Source: Tsuneonella suprasediminis (GTDB taxonomy: Bacteria; Pseudomonadota; Alphaproteobacteria; Sphingomonadales; Sphingomonadaceae). From it: a stretch of 64,000 bases of DNA. Shown here one piece after another: positions 35,209 through 44,231 of the stretch; position 1 is the first letter of the stretch, and each line of letters begins with the position of its first letter. The DNA lies in contig NZ_RAHJ01000018.1 of assembly GCF_003605755.1 (NCBI RefSeq), positions 744,001 through 808,000 on the forward strand. Reading direction: 5' to 3'. Made by a program: the position numbers and the translations under genes. The notes beneath the pieces were generated by a model. That model was not told where the DNA came from. It saw nothing but the letters and a program-made list of their open reading frames with translations, and made no database searches.

Positions 35209-36171
35209 TCAGCGCGGGGCCTCGGTCGATTCGACCAGCTCAGCGACCAGCGTTTCGACTGCGCGCCCTTCGATCTCCGCTGCGGGGCTGAGCACGAGGC
35301 GGTGGCGCAGCACAGCCACGGCCAGCGCCTTCACATCGTCGGGGATGACATAATCGCGCCCCTCCAGCGCGGCGCGGGCGCGGGCGGCGTTCGCCAGTTG
35401 TACAGCCGCGCGCGGCGAGGCCCCGCTACTGAGATCGGCATTGTCACGTGTGGCGCGCACCAGCCGCACGACATAGTCGACGATTTCTTCCGCCATTGTC
35501 ACCTGATCGAGCGCTGCGGTCGCTTGTCCGATCGTTTCGCCATTGGCAACGGCTGCGATGCCGAAATCCGCCGGGCGCTGCGGACCCTGGCGCTTCCCGA
35601 AACGGGTGACAATCGCCGCCTCTTCCTCGGACGAGGGATAGGGCACCAGCAGCTTGAACAGAAACCGGTCGAGCTGCGCCTCGGGCAAAGGATAGACGCC
35701 CTGATTTTCAATTGGGTTCTGCGTGGCGACGACCATGAAATGTTCGGGCAATGCATGGGTTTCGCCGTCCAGCGTCACGCGCCGTTCCTGCATCGCTTCC
35801 AGCAAAGCGGCTTGGGTTTTGGGCGGGGTGCGGTTGATTTCGTCGGCTAGCAGCAGGTCGCAGAAGATCGGTCCGCGCGTCAGAGTGAACTGGCTGGTCT
35901 GGAAATTGAACAGGTTGGAACCCAGAATATCGCCCGGCAGCAAGTCAGGCGTGAACTGGATGCGCCCGAAATCGAGGCCCAGCGCAGTGGCGAAACATTG
36001 CGCCAGAAATGTCTTCGCGGTTCCCGGCGGCCCTTCCAGCAACACGTGCCCTTCGGCCAGCAGCGCGACCAGCAGGTGTTCGACGGTTTCCTCCTGCCCG
36101 ACAACGGCCTTGGCCACTTCGGCGCGGATCGCACCGGCAAGGGTGCGAACCTCGGGGAGGGTCATGGTCAT
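35209..36171 (-). CDS. MoxR-family AAA+ ATPase
   Basis: A 320-residue MoxR chaperone ATPase. It shows Walker A (GPPGTAKT, about 48-55), Walker B (LLLADEINR, about 107-115), sensor 1 (VVATQNPIENQG) and a lid domain (SSGASPRAAVQL). The start lies in an ATGA overlap with the DUF4350 gene; the longer open frame upstream is read-through of that gene in another frame. Central gene of the operon. Confidence 0.92.
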   Translation of the reverse strand: MTMTLPEVRTLAGAIRAEVAKAVVGQEETVEHLLVALLAEGHVLLEGPPGTAKTFLAQCFATALGLDFGRIQFTPDLLPGDILGSNLFNFQTSQFTLTRGPIFCDLLLADEINRTPPKTQAALLEAMQERRVTLDGETHALPEHFMVVATQNPIENQGVYPLPEAQLDRFLFKLLVPYPSSEEEAAIVTRFGKRQGPQRPADFGIAAVANGETIGQATAALDQVTMAEEIVDYVVRLVRATRDNADLSSGASPRAAVQLANAARARAALEGRDYVIPDDVKALAVAVLRHRLVLSPAAEIEGRAVETLVAELVESTEAPR

Positions 36172-37451
36172 GGGGCGATAGTCCTTTCCAGCGACTTGAG
36201 CGCGTGCGCGGCACGCAGGATTTCGGATGGGCCACGCGCCTGAGACAGACGAGCGGCGAGTTGGGAGTAAACCGGTGCGTCCGGTGCCCGCCGGGCAACC
36301 GCCGCATCGATTGCGACCGGGTCTGCCGAACGCAGCCCCAGCACCGCCGCCAGCCGCCGGGCGACCAGTGCGGCATAGGGCGCAGTCAGCAGATGCAGGC
36401 GCCGGCTGCGGATCGTGAATCCGGCGGCATTGGCCACCAGTTGTCGCTTGCCGAATGCAATCGCCCGCCCTTCCGCCATAGGCGGGCCAAAGCGGCGAAA
36501 CGCGCGCCATCCCACGATCAGCATCGCGATCAGCAGGCACAGCGTCGCTGCAAGGAACGGCGGGGTGAACGCCAGCGTCAACAGATTCTGTGTGCCACCC
36601 GCACCGGCCAATGTCGTGTCGAAAACGATCGGCAGGTCCATCCCTTCGCGGGCAAGGTTCACCACTTGCGCTGCGAACAGTGCACGGTTGCGATCCGCCA
36701 GCCCATAGTTATTCATCAGGTCAGGTTCGGCCACGACCATGACGTTCCATCGATCTTCGGTACAGTCGTCGGGGGGGATGGCGGCCAGCCCGGCAGCCTG
36801 ATCGAGCACCGGATAGCAACCGCCATCGTCCATATAGCCGACGAGATTCCGCCCTTGGGCATCTTCTGCCAGACCGACGATCCGCCCTTGTGTGAAGGCC
36901 TGCACATATTCCGGGCTGGGCAAAGCGCCTGACTTGCCCAACCCACTCCACCGTGCGGTCCCTTTTTCGACCGGTTCGATCTTTGTCTCCAGCGACAAGT
37001 CATCTCCCAGTTCGGACGCCCATTCGGGGGTGAAGCTGCCGCCCAGCATGACCCAATCGGGCTTGCGGCCGGGGAGTGTGCGTGGCGCGTCGATTGCGAC
37101 CCATTTGGGGATAATCAGCACAGTGGGGCCGATATAGCGGCGATCTTCGATAACCTTGCGAATATCGTCAGCTTCGGCATTGGCGGATGGCGTCAGGATC
37201 AGCAGGCCATCGGTCAGATATTGCTTGCGGCTGCGCGATTGGGAGACATCGTGTCCCTGCCGTTCCAGCATTCGATACAGCGCGGCGTACCCATTAAGGC
37301 CGCGATTGGTCACGTCGGCTTCGGCCACACCGCTCTTGCCGGTTTGTCCACTGCCGATGAAATACAGGGTAGCAAGAAACGCCACTGCGCCGAACAGCAC
37401 CAGCCCCAGAATCACGCGCGGGTTGAAGGCAGAGGCGCCCGTACCACTCAT
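36168..37451 (-). CDS. DUF4350-domain membrane protein
   Basis: A 427-residue protein with one N-terminal membrane helix (about 13-33), a periplasmic DUF4350 domain (about 50-260; GLNGYAALYRMLERQGHDV is typical), a second helix near 290-313 (PFLAATLCLLIAMLIVGW) and a cytoplasmic tail with a basic helical region. It overlaps genes on both sides by four bases. Part of the MoxR membrane-complex operon. Confidence 0.8.
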   Translation of the reverse strand: MSGTGASAFNPRVILGLVLFGAVAFLATLYFIGSGQTGKSGVAEADVTNRGLNGYAALYRMLERQGHDVSQSRSRKQYLTDGLLILTPSANAEADDIRKVIEDRRYIGPTVLIIPKWVAIDAPRTLPGRKPDWVMLGGSFTPEWASELGDDLSLETKIEPVEKGTARWSGLGKSGALPSPEYVQAFTQGRIVGLAEDAQGRNLVGYMDDGGCYPVLDQAAGLAAIPPDDCTEDRWNVMVVAEPDLMNNYGLADRNRALFAAQVVNLAREGMDLPIVFDTTLAGAGGTQNLLTLAFTPPFLAATLCLLIAMLIVGWRAFRRFGPPMAEGRAIAFGKRQLVANAAGFTIRSRRLHLLTAPYAALVARRLAAVLGLRSADPVAIDAAVARRAPDAPVYSQLAARLSQARGPSEILRAAHALKSLERTIAP

Positions 37452-38110
37452 CGGGCGATCCGTTCCAGAGCGAACGCAGCATATGCATCGCGGGCGATCT
37501 GCCAGTCGTCTGCACCGAGTGTGCGGAGCGCGAACAGGCTACGTTCCACACGGGTCGCTATCGTACCGAAGGCCGCACGTGCGGCATCGGGCAGGGCAGG
37601 CAATGCCGCCAGCTCGCGCGCAGTGCTGGATGGATCGACCAGATCGGGGCGGGCATCGGCAATCTGGGTTACACTTCGCTGGAGCAACAAATGCGTCGCT
37701 TCATCGAAGCACCCCTCTGCGGCAAGCCGGTCTGCATCTTCGAGCAAAGCTAGCGCAGCGGCATGGGTAGGTTGCCATTCGTCTTCGCGATAGGAATCGC
37801 TGTGCTTTTGCGGCCGCCAGCCAAGCGTGGGGCCGATCAGTTTCCATAACAGATACAGCAGGGCGGCGATGGCCAGTGCCAGCAAAGCCCATTTCAGCAC
37901 TGGCCATGCATTAACCAGCCAGCGCCCTACCGGGCCCAGCACTTCCGTCAGCCATTTGAACACGGTCTCCAGCCACGCAGGCGGCTGAGCAGTCTTGGGT
38001 TGGGGAATCGGCGCATATTGAATGGAAGAATCCGCGCGGACGGCATCCCACGCTTCGCCTGCTGGCTGCAATTCCCCCGTACTTGTCGTCACAGGAAAAG
38101 GTGGTGACAC
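37448..38110 (-). CDS. DUF4129-like membrane protein, first gene of the MoxR operon
   Basis: A 220-residue protein with one membrane helix (VLKWALLALAIAALLYLLW, about 70-88) and a C-terminal helical DUF4129-like region (ALLEDADRLAAEGCFDEATHLLLQRSV). The start is a GTG. In many bacteria a DUF4129 protein heads the DUF4350-MoxR-DUF58 operon, and the same order is seen here. The promoter should lie in the 28 bases before the start or within the end of pheA. Confidence 0.75.
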   Translation of the reverse strand: MSPPFPVTTSTGELQPAGEAWDAVRADSSIQYAPIPQPKTAQPPAWLETVFKWLTEVLGPVGRWLVNAWPVLKWALLALAIAALLYLLWKLIGPTLGWRPQKHSDSYREDEWQPTHAAALALLEDADRLAAEGCFDEATHLLLQRSVTQIADARPDLVDPSSTARELAALPALPDAARAAFGTIATRVERSLFALRTLGADDWQIARDAYAAFALERIAR

Positions 38111-38138
38111 GCCCGGCGCGCCACCGCAAGCGCAGAGA

Positions 38139-39047
38139 TCAACCGCGCTCGCGTGCCTGGGGGTAAGTGCCTAGAATGCGGAGCTCCTTGCTGTGGTACG
38201 CCAGCTCGTCCAGCGCCCGGTCGACAGCCGGATCGCCCGGTGCACCGAGAATATCCGAATAGAACATCGAAGCAGCAAACCGCGCGCCGATCTGGTAACT
38301 TTCCAGCTTGGTCATATTGACGCCGTTGGTCGCGAACCCGCCCAACGCCTTGTACAGTGCAGCGGGAATATTCTTCACTTCGAACACGAACGTAGTGATT
38401 GCAGGTCGGCCTGCGACCGTTTCAGGGGGCAGCGGTTCGCGGGCGAGCAGCAGAAAACGCGTGGTATTGTCCGCAGCATCTTCGACATCGTTTTCCACGA
38501 TATCGAGACCATATAGGTCTGCTGCCATCGGCGGGGCAATCGCTGCCAGCGTGGGATCGCGCATTTCCGCGACATAGGCGGCCGCACCGGCGGTATCCGA
38601 ATGCGCCTGCGGCTTGATCCCGCGTTTTTGCAGGTAATGGCGGCTTTGTCCCAGAGCCTGCGGATGACTCAGCGCGTATTCGAACGGGCCATGTTTTCCA
38701 TCGGCAGTGGGCGCGGCCATCAGCGCATGATTGATTCGCAGAAAATGTTCGGCAACGATCGACAGCCCGCTTTCCGGTAGCAGAAAGTGAATATCGGCAA
38801 CGCGCCCGTGCTGGCTGTTTTCGATGGGAATCGCGGCTGCGCCGGCGCGCCCGTCTTTCACCGCTTCGATTGCGTCGGCAAAAGAAAAACAAGGCAGTGG
38901 CAGGCAACCGGGGACCATTTCCACCGCCGCACGGTGGGAATTGGCCCCGGGCGAGCCCTGATAGGCGATGGCGCGCGCCGGATCGGCGGCGGCGGCTTCG
39001 GCCATCTGGGCGACCATGGCGCGGGCGGGGGCAGGAAAGCTGTTCAT
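38139..39047 (-). CDS. pheA: Prephenate dehydratase
   Basis: Converts prephenate to phenylpyruvate in phenylalanine synthesis. The 302-residue monofunctional enzyme has the two-lobed catalytic domain (about 27-205; IAYQGSPGANSHRAA opening, IPIENSQHGRVADIH, and the catalytic NTTRFLLL with its Thr-Arg-Phe) and a C-terminal ACT domain (about 215-295) for feedback by phenylalanine (TKLESYQIG corresponds to the ESRP-type ligand site). It is divergent from the cytochrome gene. Confidence 0.93.
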   Translation of the reverse strand: MNSFPAPARAMVAQMAEAAAADPARAIAYQGSPGANSHRAAVEMVPGCLPLPCFSFADAIEAVKDGRAGAAAIPIENSQHGRVADIHFLLPESGLSIVAEHFLRINHALMAAPTADGKHGPFEYALSHPQALGQSRHYLQKRGIKPQAHSDTAGAAAYVAEMRDPTLAAIAPPMAADLYGLDIVENDVEDAADNTTRFLLLAREPLPPETVAGRPAITTFVFEVKNIPAALYKALGGFATNGVNMTKLESYQIGARFAASMFYSDILGAPGDPAVDRALDELAYHSKELRILGTYPQARERG

Positions 39048-39186
39048 TGGCGAAGCGCGCGTAGCTGTGCGTCAATCGGGCGGCAAGGGTTTCCGCTCTT
39101 GCGCGCAGGCAATCGTGCAATTAGAGCGGCCCGCAAGGGGACTTTTACCTTTACCACTTTTGAGAATTCGCGGGATAGCTGCACGC

Positions 39187-39837
39187 ATGGACGACCGTTT
39201 CAACACCGCTGCCGGATGGGTCCTGTTTTCAGGGATCGTCGCACTCGGCCTGTCGAGCCTGAGCGCCAAGTATTTCATGGCCGATAAACACCACGCCCCG
39301 CACGAGATGGGTTATCCCGTCGAAGGCGCGGCGGACGAAGGCGGGGCCGATAAGGGGCCAAGTCTGGCCGAACTGCTGGCCACCGCCGATGTCGCCAAGG
39401 GTGAAAAAGACGCCAAGGCGCGTTGCGGCACTTGCCACACTTTCGATCAGGGCGGCGCGAACGGGACTGGTCCGAATCTGTTCGGCACTGTCGGGGAAGA
39501 TATCGGCCACGGCAAACGCGGGTTCGCATTCTCTGCTGCGCTGGCCGAACATGGCGGCAAGTGGACATACGAAAATCTCGATGCTTGGCTTGCCAGCCCG
39601 AAGGCGTTTGCGCCGGGCACCAAGATGAGCTTCGCCGGTCTGTCGAAGGGTGAAGATCGCGCCAACATCATCCTGTATCTGCGCTCGCTGGGCGGCGGCC
39701 CCGAACTGCCGACCCCGGAAGCTAAACCGGCTGAAGGCGATGCCGCCGCGCCGGCTGATGCGGCATCGGATGCAGCGGCAGCCGAAGAAGCCAAGCCTGC
39801 AGAGGCTGCACCGGCGGAAGCCGCACCCGCCAACTGA
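39187..39837 (+). CDS. Membrane-anchored class I cytochrome c
   Basis: A 216-residue cytochrome c with an uncleaved N-terminal anchor (about 10-29), a linker and a class I haem domain: CxxCH at 80-84 (CGTCH) and distal Met147 (TKMSF). The tail (about 175-216) is Ala/Pro/Glu-rich. It resembles the membrane-anchored CycM/cytochrome c552 electron carriers that feed cytochrome oxidase in alphaproteobacteria. The ATG at 39187 gives the anchor; the longer open frame is in the pheA promoter region. Confidence 0.88.
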   Translation: MDDRFNTAAGWVLFSGIVALGLSSLSAKYFMADKHHAPHEMGYPVEGAADEGGADKGPSLAELLATADVAKGEKDAKARCGTCHTFDQGGANGTGPNLFGTVGEDIGHGKRGFAFSAALAEHGGKWTYENLDAWLASPKAFAPGTKMSFAGLSKGEDRANIILYLRSLGGGPELPTPEAKPAEGDAAAPADAASDAAAAEEAKPAEAAPAEAAPAN

Positions 39838-39896
39838 GCTTTGGCGCGGGCAGTTGCCTTCAGCTTAAATCGTTGAAAGAATTTGCAAGGGCGCCG

Positions 39897-40562
39897 CTAT
39901 TCGGCGCCCTTGAATCCTTGTGCGATCACGTACCACTCGCTCGATCCCTTGCGGCTGGCGGGTGGTTTGGCATGTTTGACAGTCTTGAAGTGCTTCTTCA
40001 GCAGAGCGAGCAGATCGGTATCGGTCCCGCCTGCCAGCACCTTTGCCACGAATGCACCACCCGGCGACAGATTCTCGATCGCGAACCACGCGGCTGTTTC
40101 CACCAGCCCCATCGTTCGTAAATGATCGGTCTGCTTATGGCCCACCGTGTTGGCCGCCATGTCGGACAGCACCAGATCGGCCGGGCCGCCCAGTGCCGAT
40201 TCGAGCGCGGGCGGCGCTTCGTCCGCCATGAAATCCATCTGAAGAATCGTAACGCCCTCGATTGGCTCGGTTTCCAGCAGATCGATGCCGACCACGGCGG
40301 CATGAGGCGCACGCTTGCGGACCACCTGACTCCATCCGCCGGGAGCGATGCCGAGGTCGACCACGCGCTGCGCCCCCTTCAACAGGCGATACTTATCGTC
40401 CAGCTCCGTCAGCTTATAGGCCGCGCGGCTGCGATACCCCTCGGCCTTGGCTTGTTTTACGTAAGGGTCGTTGAGCTGGCGTTCGAGCCAGCGATTCGAC
40501 GATGCAGTGCGCCCGCGCGCGGTTCGCACGCGTTTGTCCGGGTTGCGTCCCGACCGGCTCAT
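39897..40562 (-). CDS. rlmE: 23S rRNA 2'-O-ribose methyltransferase RlmE
   Basis: Methylates the ribose of U2552 in 23S rRNA, a late step in 50S assembly. The 221-residue protein shows the K-D-K-E tetrad: SRAAYKL, VLSDMAAN, AKVLAGG and SSEWYVIAQGFKG; the SAM loop is VVDLGIAPGGWSQV. The start lies in an ATGA overlap with the Ppx gene. A Lys/Arg-rich N-terminal tail fits rRNA binding. Confidence 0.92.
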   Translation of the reverse strand: MSRSGRNPDKRVRTARGRTASSNRWLERQLNDPYVKQAKAEGYRSRAAYKLTELDDKYRLLKGAQRVVDLGIAPGGWSQVVRKRAPHAAVVGIDLLETEPIEGVTILQMDFMADEAPPALESALGGPADLVLSDMAANTVGHKQTDHLRTMGLVETAAWFAIENLSPGGAFVAKVLAGGTDTDLLALLKKHFKTVKHAKPPASRKGSSEWYVIAQGFKGAE

Positions 40563-41866
40563 GCTGCACCTGCCATCAGCGAGCGAAGGATGCCTTCGCG
40601 AATCCCCCGGTCGGCCACGCCCAGCCGGTCGGCGGGCCAGATGTCGAGAATCGATTCGAGGATTGCACAACCGGCGACAACCAGATCGGCCCTGTCATTG
40701 CCGATGCAGGGCAGGGTGCGCCTTTCATCGGGCGACATTGCCGACAGCCGATCGGCAATCCCACGCATCGATTGCGATGGAACGATCAGCCCATCGACAG
40801 CGCGCCTGTCGTATTGCGGCAATTCGAGATGCAGGCTGGCCAGCGTGGTCACTGTCCCGCTGGTGCCAAGCAGGCGGACATCCTCCGCGGCCGTGGCGGC
40901 AGGTGCGATACGCTTCGCGAAGTCAGCGAAGCTGTCGAACACCGTGCGGCGCATTTCGGCGTAACGGGCCAGCCGGGTTTCCGCATCCCCTTCTGAACGG
41001 CCGACCGTGTCGGTCAGCGACACCACACCCCACGGTACACTGACCCAGTCGAGTATGCGCGGAACAGTATCGGTTGGCTCTATCAGTACGAGTTCGGTTG
41101 AACCGCCGCCAATATCGAAAATCACCGCCGGTCCTGTGCCCTGTTCCAGCAATACGTGGCAGCCGAGCACAGCCAGCCGCGCCTCTTCCTGAGCGGAAAT
41201 GATATCGAGCACGATGCCGGTTTCGCGGCGAACCCGCTCGATGAACTCTTCCCCGTTGGATGCGCGGCGGCAGGCTTCGGTCGCTACCGAGCGGGCGAGG
41301 AACACGTTGCGGCGGCGCAATTTGTCGGAGCAGACCTGCAATGCGCCCAGGGCGCGATCCATAGCCGCTTCGCTCAATTGTCCGCTGGCGGCCAGCCCTT
41401 CGCCCAGGCGGACAACCCGGCTGAATGCATCGATCACTGTGAAATTTTCTCCCGAAGGGCGTGCGATCAGCAGGCGGCAGTTGTTAGTGCCAAGGTCGAG
41501 CGCGGCATAGGCCTGCCGCGGATGCGGGGTGCCGCGTGGGTGGCGTGGTTTGTCGGCGGCTGAATTGGGCCGGATTTCGGGCTGGGCCTGCACCTGAGGT
41601 GACTGCACCTGGGGTGACCGGGCCTGAGGCAACTGAGACTGTGCAGGTTTGCCGCCATGCCGCCTGCGCCGCTCTTTGCGCCGATTCGACGCGCCGCGCT
41701 GTGGCTCGGAAGCCTTGGGTTCGCCGCGATTGTCCGGCGACTGGCCGGGTCGACGATCGTTGAGCTGAGGGGGGCCCTTGTAGCGAAAATCGGCTACTTT
41801 GCCGGACTTTTTGCCCCCTTTCCTGCCAGCTCTCCTGTTCGTGTCCGGCGGAGACACGTCCGCCAT
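40559..41866 (-). CDS. ppx: Ppx/GppA-family phosphatase with a basic N-terminal extension
   Basis: Exopolyphosphatase / guanosine pentaphosphate phosphatase of the ASKHA fold. The 435-residue protein has the phosphate loops ALDLGTNNCRLLI and FDIGGGSTELVLI. Before them is a 115-residue Arg/Lys/Gln/Pro-rich stretch with short Ser-Pro-Gln repeats, not found in the usual ~310-residue enzymes of this type; it could bind RNA or polyphosphate. Translationally coupled to rlmE, which may hint at a link between ribosome maturation and stringent signalling; that is inference. Confidence 0.87.
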   Translation of the reverse strand: MADVSPPDTNRRAGRKGGKKSGKVADFRYKGPPQLNDRRPGQSPDNRGEPKASEPQRGASNRRKERRRRHGGKPAQSQLPQARSPQVQSPQVQAQPEIRPNSAADKPRHPRGTPHPRQAYAALDLGTNNCRLLIARPSGENFTVIDAFSRVVRLGEGLAASGQLSEAAMDRALGALQVCSDKLRRRNVFLARSVATEACRRASNGEEFIERVRRETGIVLDIISAQEEARLAVLGCHVLLEQGTGPAVIFDIGGGSTELVLIEPTDTVPRILDWVSVPWGVVSLTDTVGRSEGDAETRLARYAEMRRTVFDSFADFAKRIAPAATAAEDVRLLGTSGTVTTLASLHLELPQYDRRAVDGLIVPSQSMRGIADRLSAMSPDERRTLPCIGNDRADLVVAGCAILESILDIWPADRLGVADRGIREGILRSLMAGAA

Positions 41867-42051
41867 TGTACTCTTTCTCAATAATCCACCCGCGCCGCAT
41901 AAAACCGTCCGCGCACGGGCACCTGTCTGCAATGCTAGCGCTGGTTTGATCGTGGGGCAAGAGATCGGTCACGCATCCCCTTGACCTTGCGGGGCATGGA
42001 AACTAAGTGCGCCCTCTCTCGCGTTGGCAGGGCTTACCGCCGCGCACCCGA

Positions 42052-42125
42052 TGCCCCGTCGTCTAATGGTAAGACTACGGACTCTGACTCCGTCAATTGA
42101 GGTTCGAATCCTCACGGGGCATCCA
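42052..42125 (+). tRNA. tRNA-Gln (anticodon CTG)
   Basis: A complete 74-nt tRNA with CCA. The acceptor TGCCCCG pairs with CGGGGCA, the anticodon stem ACGGA/TCCGT holds loop CTCTGAC with anticodon CTG, and the T arm is TGAGG-TTCGAAT-CCTCA. The LOG-family gene begins 58 bases downstream. Confidence 0.95.
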
Positions 42126-42183
42126 GCTTCTTCGCGTGCTTCTGTATCTTGCCCGCCGCTCTGCCGCGGCCTATCGGGCGGTG

Positions 42184-43086
42184 ATGACTGATGAGAATAA
42201 GAAACAGGAACGCGATCTGAAGGATCGCAAGTTTTACCGCGCCGAACAGGAAGCCGAATTCACCGACAAGGGAACGCCAGATACCCCGCAAACGCGGCAT
42301 CCGGCCTATCGTCTGGCATTTCGCGACACCGATTTCCTGGTTCGCGAAGAATTGCGCCCGGTTCGGTTCCAGCTTGAGCTGCTCAAGCCGGAAATGCTGT
42401 TGGACGAAGCGGGCGTGGGCTCCACGCTGGTGATGTATGGTTCGGCCCGCATTCCGTCGCCTGACAAGGTCGATGAAATGCGCGCTTCCATCACCGATGC
42501 CAATCGCACGGTGGTCGAACGATTGGTGGAGAAGGCGAAGTATTACACCGAAGCGCATAAGCTGGCGAAGATGGTCAGCGAAAAATCCATCGTGGAAGAT
42601 GGCAAGCGCCAGTTCGTGATCTGTTCGGGCGGTGGCCCGTCGATCATGGAAGCGGCCAATCGCGGCGCGAGCGATGCGGGGGCGGAATCGATCGGCCTCA
42701 ACATCGTGTTGCCGCACGAACAGGCGCCAAACAAATATGTGACGCCCTATCTCAGCTTCCAGTTCCACTACTTCGCGCTTCGCAAAATGCACTTCCTGCT
42801 GCGGGCGAAGGCGGTGGCGGTGTTCCCCGGCGGTTTTGGTACGTTCGACGAATTCTTCGAGCTGCTCACGTTAATTCAGACGGGCAAGATGAAGCCGATT
42901 CCGATCCTGCTGTTCGGCAAGGATTTCTGGAACCGCGTGATCGATTTCGAGGCACTGGCCGAAGAAGGAACGATCAACAAAGACGATCTCAACCTGTTCC
43001 GCTGGTGTGAAACCGCGGACGAGGCGTGGGGCCACATCTGCGGATTTTACAAGCTGAACGAGCCGACTCTCAAAGCGCCCTGCTGA
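42184..43086 (+). CDS. LOG-family Rossmann-fold protein
   Basis: A 300-residue protein of the LOG (lysine decarboxylase-like, TIGR00730) family, whose plant members are cytokinin riboside monophosphate phosphoribohydrolases. The nucleotide-binding motifs SGGGPSIMEAANRGA and FPGGFGTFDEFFE (PGGxGTxxE) are complete. It has about 90 extra residues before the fold, typical of the longer bacterial subgroup. True substrate unknown; the start has a GG-rich leader and is just after tRNA-Gln. Confidence 0.85.
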   Translation: MTDENKKQERDLKDRKFYRAEQEAEFTDKGTPDTPQTRHPAYRLAFRDTDFLVREELRPVRFQLELLKPEMLLDEAGVGSTLVMYGSARIPSPDKVDEMRASITDANRTVVERLVEKAKYYTEAHKLAKMVSEKSIVEDGKRQFVICSGGGPSIMEAANRGASDAGAESIGLNIVLPHEQAPNKYVTPYLSFQFHYFALRKMHFLLRAKAVAVFPGGFGTFDEFFELLTLIQTGKMKPIPILLFGKDFWNRVIDFEALAEEGTINKDDLNLFRWCETADEAWGHICGFYKLNEPTLKAPC

Positions 43087-43122
43087 CAGGGTCGGACATT
43101 GCCCCGTGTCGGCGCGAAGAGT

Positions 43123-43163
43123 GGGGGCGCGGCTGTTTGGCAGCCCGCGCCCCCTTCGTTTTA
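43123..43163 (+). terminator. Terminator of the LOG-family gene
   Basis: GGGGGCGCGGCTG and CAGCCCGCGCCCCC form a long GC stem with one bulge around TTTGG, followed by TTCGTTTTATT. Confidence 0.8.
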
Positions 43164-43197
43164 TTAGGCATTACTCCAGTGAACGGAGCAGTGCGCG

Positions 43198-44010
43198 TTA
43201 GTTGAGATTACGCACCGCCTGCTGCCCCAGCGGGCCGTTGCCTGCGCCGAATCCCGGTGCGGCATTGATTGCTGCCAGCACGAATTGCCGTCCCAGCCGC
43301 ACTGCGTGGTCCAACGCCTGCCCGTGACCGATCAGCGTGGCGATGGCGGACGACAGTGTGCAGCCGGTGCCGTGGGTGTGGCGGGTGTCGATCCGCGCGT
43401 GATCGAATTGAACCCAGCGACCGCCCGGCTGGATCAGAGTGTCGATCACTCGCGCGTCTTCGGTATGCCCGCCTTTGGCGAGAACGCAGCAGCCGTGGCG
43501 GTCGGCCAGTTCCGCCGCAGCGTCGATCACCTGATTGGTATCTTCCAGTGTGCGCCCCGCAAGGTGCGCCAGTTCGGGCAAGTTGGGCGTGACCAGCATC
43601 GAACGGGCGAACAGCTTTTCGCGGATCGCCGCGACGGCATCCTCTGCGATCAAAGTCGCGCCGCTGGTGGAAACCATCACCGGGTCGAGGATGACCGGCA
43701 CTGCCGCGTCCAGACCCGCCAGCGCACTGTCGAGCGCATCGACAATCGCGATATCGTGCAGCATCCCGATCTTGATCGCATCCACCCCGATATCGCTGAT
43801 GCACGAATCTATCTGAGTTGAAACCATGTCTGCGGAAAGCGGGGCAATCGCCTGAACCCCGGTGGTATTTTGCGCCGTGATCGCCGTGATGGCGGTCATC
43901 GCATATCCGCCGAGCATCGTGATCGTCTTGATATCGGCCTGAATTCCCGCGCCGCCCGACGAATCGGAACCGGCGATCGACAATATGCGGGGAGGGGGGC
44001 GGTCGATCAT
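43198..44010 (-). CDS. thiD: Hydroxymethylpyrimidine / phosphomethylpyrimidine kinase
   Basis: Phosphorylates HMP and HMP-phosphate to HMP-diphosphate for thiamine synthesis. The 270-residue ribokinase-fold protein has SIAGSDSSGGAGIQAD at the start, the catalytic loop HGTGCTLSSA and VILDPVMVSTSG. The start lies in an ATGA overlap with the DUF1272 gene; the longer frame is read-through. Last gene of the glmM-DUF1272-thiD unit. Confidence 0.92.
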   Translation of the reverse strand: MIDRPPPRILSIAGSDSSGGAGIQADIKTITMLGGYAMTAITAITAQNTTGVQAIAPLSADMVSTQIDSCISDIGVDAIKIGMLHDIAIVDALDSALAGLDAAVPVILDPVMVSTSGATLIAEDAVAAIREKLFARSMLVTPNLPELAHLAGRTLEDTNQVIDAAAELADRHGCCVLAKGGHTEDARVIDTLIQPGGRWVQFDHARIDTRHTHGTGCTLSSAIATLIGHGQALDHAVRLGRQFVLAAINAAPGFGAGNGPLGQQAVRNLN

Positions 44011-44231
44011 GCCGAATGCTTCCGCTGTGTGGATGGCGGGAATTTGGCGTGGAGCGATTTTGCCCGCGTGGGCCGATCCATCAGTTCGCCACCGCAATTA
44101 GGGCAACGATCATCCAGATCGTCGGCGCATTCGGCGCAGAATGTGCATTCCAGACTACAGATGAAGGCACCGGGTGCCTCTGCCGGCAGATCGGTGCCGC
44201 ACCGTTCGCAATCGGGCCGCATGTCCAGCAT
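44007..44231 (-). CDS. DUF1272 zinc-binding protein
   Basis: A 74-residue Cys-rich protein of DUF1272 ([16 protein letters not shown] opening, CSLECTFCAECADDLDDRCPNCGGELMDRP core). Nine cysteines are arranged as knuckles for probably two zinc ions. Function is unknown. Its ATG shares a base with the glmM stop (TGATG) and its end overlaps thiD, so all three are translated together. Confidence 0.9.
   Translation of the reverse strand: MLDMRPDCERCGTDLPAEAPGAFICSLECTFCAECADDLDDRCPNCGGELMDRPTRAKSLHAKFPPSTQRKHSA

Noticed and set aside
41560-41640. Short tandem repeat resembling a CRISPR-like spacing
   Set aside because: It is the Ser-Pro-Gln repeat inside the Ppx N-terminal coding region; units are about 15 bases with no spacers.
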